Shown in pieces: positions 4,571 to 5,264 of a stretch of DNA of 5,264 nucleotides. Below the pieces are notes generated by a model. That model ran no database searches and was not told the origin of the DNA. It was given only the letters and a program-made list of their open reading frames with translations. The position numbers and the translations under genes are program-made. The first letter of the stretch is position 1. Each line of letters starts with the position of its first letter. Source of the stretch: Thermoplasmata archaeon (lineage in GTDB: Archaea > Thermoplasmatota > Thermoplasmata > Thermoplasmatales > Thermoplasmataceae); NCBI GenBank assembly GCA_021826835.1, contig JAKAYH010000201.1, positions 1-5,264 of the forward strand. The letters are read 5' to 3'.

Positions 4571-5264
4571 TTAATTAAATTTTAGAGTTGTCAAAACCTC
4601 CCCCGTCATCATAAGGCCTTCTAAAACATTTACCTTTATCTTTTCGAAGTCCTCTTTGCTTGGTTTAGCACCAAGTGACTTTATTACAGACTTCAACTTT
4701 TCTTCGAAGTTGTCAGCGATGTTTTTTCTTCTCTCTGCTTTGGAGCCTGAAAATTTACTATACAATTCTAAAGAGTACGTGGAGATACGTTCAGTTTGGA
4801 ACATTTTCTTGAAGTTTTTGTCGAATACCCCATCTTCAAGGGACTTCTTAATTCTTTGATTTCTTATGATAGTTGAAATTTTGTTATCATTGATATTATC
4901 TATACCAGATGCTATGTCCACAAAGTCCGACACAACTCTAATGAGGGATTCGGTTTTGTTTTCGTCATCGTATTCCATGGAAGCTATAATACTAAACCTT
5001 TGAAATGGTGCATACCTACTCATCAACCCTTTAATGGCTTGGAGGGGATGGTCGTCAGAAACCTCATCATTCTCATCTCCTATTCGAGTGAAAGTATCTC
5101 CCGACGGGTTGATGCGTATTAAATTAGCATGATATTTTCCTTCGCCGATTACTGGTTCACTGAACTCCTCTCCTGCTACAGTTTCTTGATTCCCCTTGTT
5201 TAGCAAACGACGTCTTACTGCGTGTAAATATGCTTCGTTGAAATATCTTCCAAATTCTTCGAAT
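4571..5264 (-). CDS. Unrecognised protein, C-terminal 230 residues (partial)
   Basis: The frame is open from the right edge of the window (first full codon at 5263-5261) to a TAA at 4573-4571, so the N-terminus lies outside. A TTG at 5206 is not a credible start because the 19 codons before it (FEEFGRYFNEAYLHAVRRRL) are equally protein-like and uninterrupted. The visible part is charged and soluble: an amphipathic basic start, a stretch GKYHANLIRINPSGDTF, a segment APFQRFSIIASMEYDDENK, then helical lysine/glutamate-rich sequence ending VLTTLKFN. I see no membrane segment, Walker motif, zinc-binding cysteines (there are none) or clear nuclease motif. It converges on the DUF262 nuclease gene with a 90-base gap and has similar AT-rich composition, so both may belong to the same cargo region. 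I do not recognise the family. The only functional hint is location beside a defence-type gene. Confidence 0.75.
   Translation of the reverse strand, partial: FEEFGRYFNEAYLHAVRRRLLNKGNQETVAGEEFSEPVIGEGKYHANLIRINPSGDTFTRIGDENDEVSDDHPLQAIKGLMSRYAPFQRFSIIASMEYDDENKTESLIRVVSDFVDIASGIDNINDNKISTIIRNQRIKKSLEDGVFDKNFKKMFQTERISTYSLELYSKFSGSKAERRKNIADNFEEKLKSVIKSLGAKPSKEDFEKIKVNVLEGLMMTGEVLTTLKFN

Noticed and set aside
5204..5206. TTG as the start of the right-hand gene
   Set aside because: The frame stays open and protein-like to the window edge, so the gene is partial and this TTG is most likely an internal Leu codon.
1..5264. CRISPR array
   Set aside because: There are no regularly spaced repeats of 20-40 bases anywhere in the window. 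The only repeats are IS termini and short AT-rich dyads.

Overview
The window looks archaeal, most likely from a Thermoplasmatales-type acidophile, though I infer this without a database search. The support is a tRNA gene with no encoded CCA, AT-rich TATA-like boxes about 26 bases upstream of starts with no Shine-Dalgarno (typical of leaderless archaeal mRNAs), and a remnant of an archaeal-style tyrosine recombinase. Base composition is patchy: the insertion sequence is visibly richer in GC than the restriction-type gene on its right. This fits an accessory region built from several transferred pieces.

Layout, left to right. Bases 1-346 hold no convincing gene, only some AT-rich inverted repeats and two overlapping small minus-strand reading frames that may be a broken gene. 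Bases 347-419 are a complete tRNA-Val(CAC) with a TATA-like box 27 bases upstream. About 50 bases after it, 470-724 encode the N-terminal DNA-binding part of a tyrosine integrase. It is broken by an in-frame TAG where a Trp would be expected and by a TGA that removes the catalytic domain. An unassigned 80-96 residue frame follows (769-1011). Bases 1050-2517 are a complete 1468-bp insertion sequence of the IS4/IS1634 type. It has 30-bp imperfect terminal inverted repeats, a flanking TAATTA duplication and one minus-strand DDE transposase whose normal start codon appears lost. Bases 2518-2686 are a regulatory-looking intergenic region with a 16-bp perfect palindrome and a 10-bp inverted repeat that overlaps the likely promoter of the next gene.

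The main intact gene is 2687-4480, a 597-residue protein. It has an N-terminal DUF262 (GmrSD/ParB-like) domain with a DGQQR motif and a C-terminal HNH-type nuclease motif, and is best read as a single-chain GmrSD-like restriction/defence nuclease. A second gene (4571 to the right edge, minus strand) converges on it. Only its last 230 codons are visible and I do not recognise the family.

Together this reads as the tRNA-proximal edge of an old integrative element: tRNA target, dead integrase, IS insertion, then anti-phage cargo. The unrecognised convergent gene is the best candidate for something new, but its function cannot be judged from this fragment.
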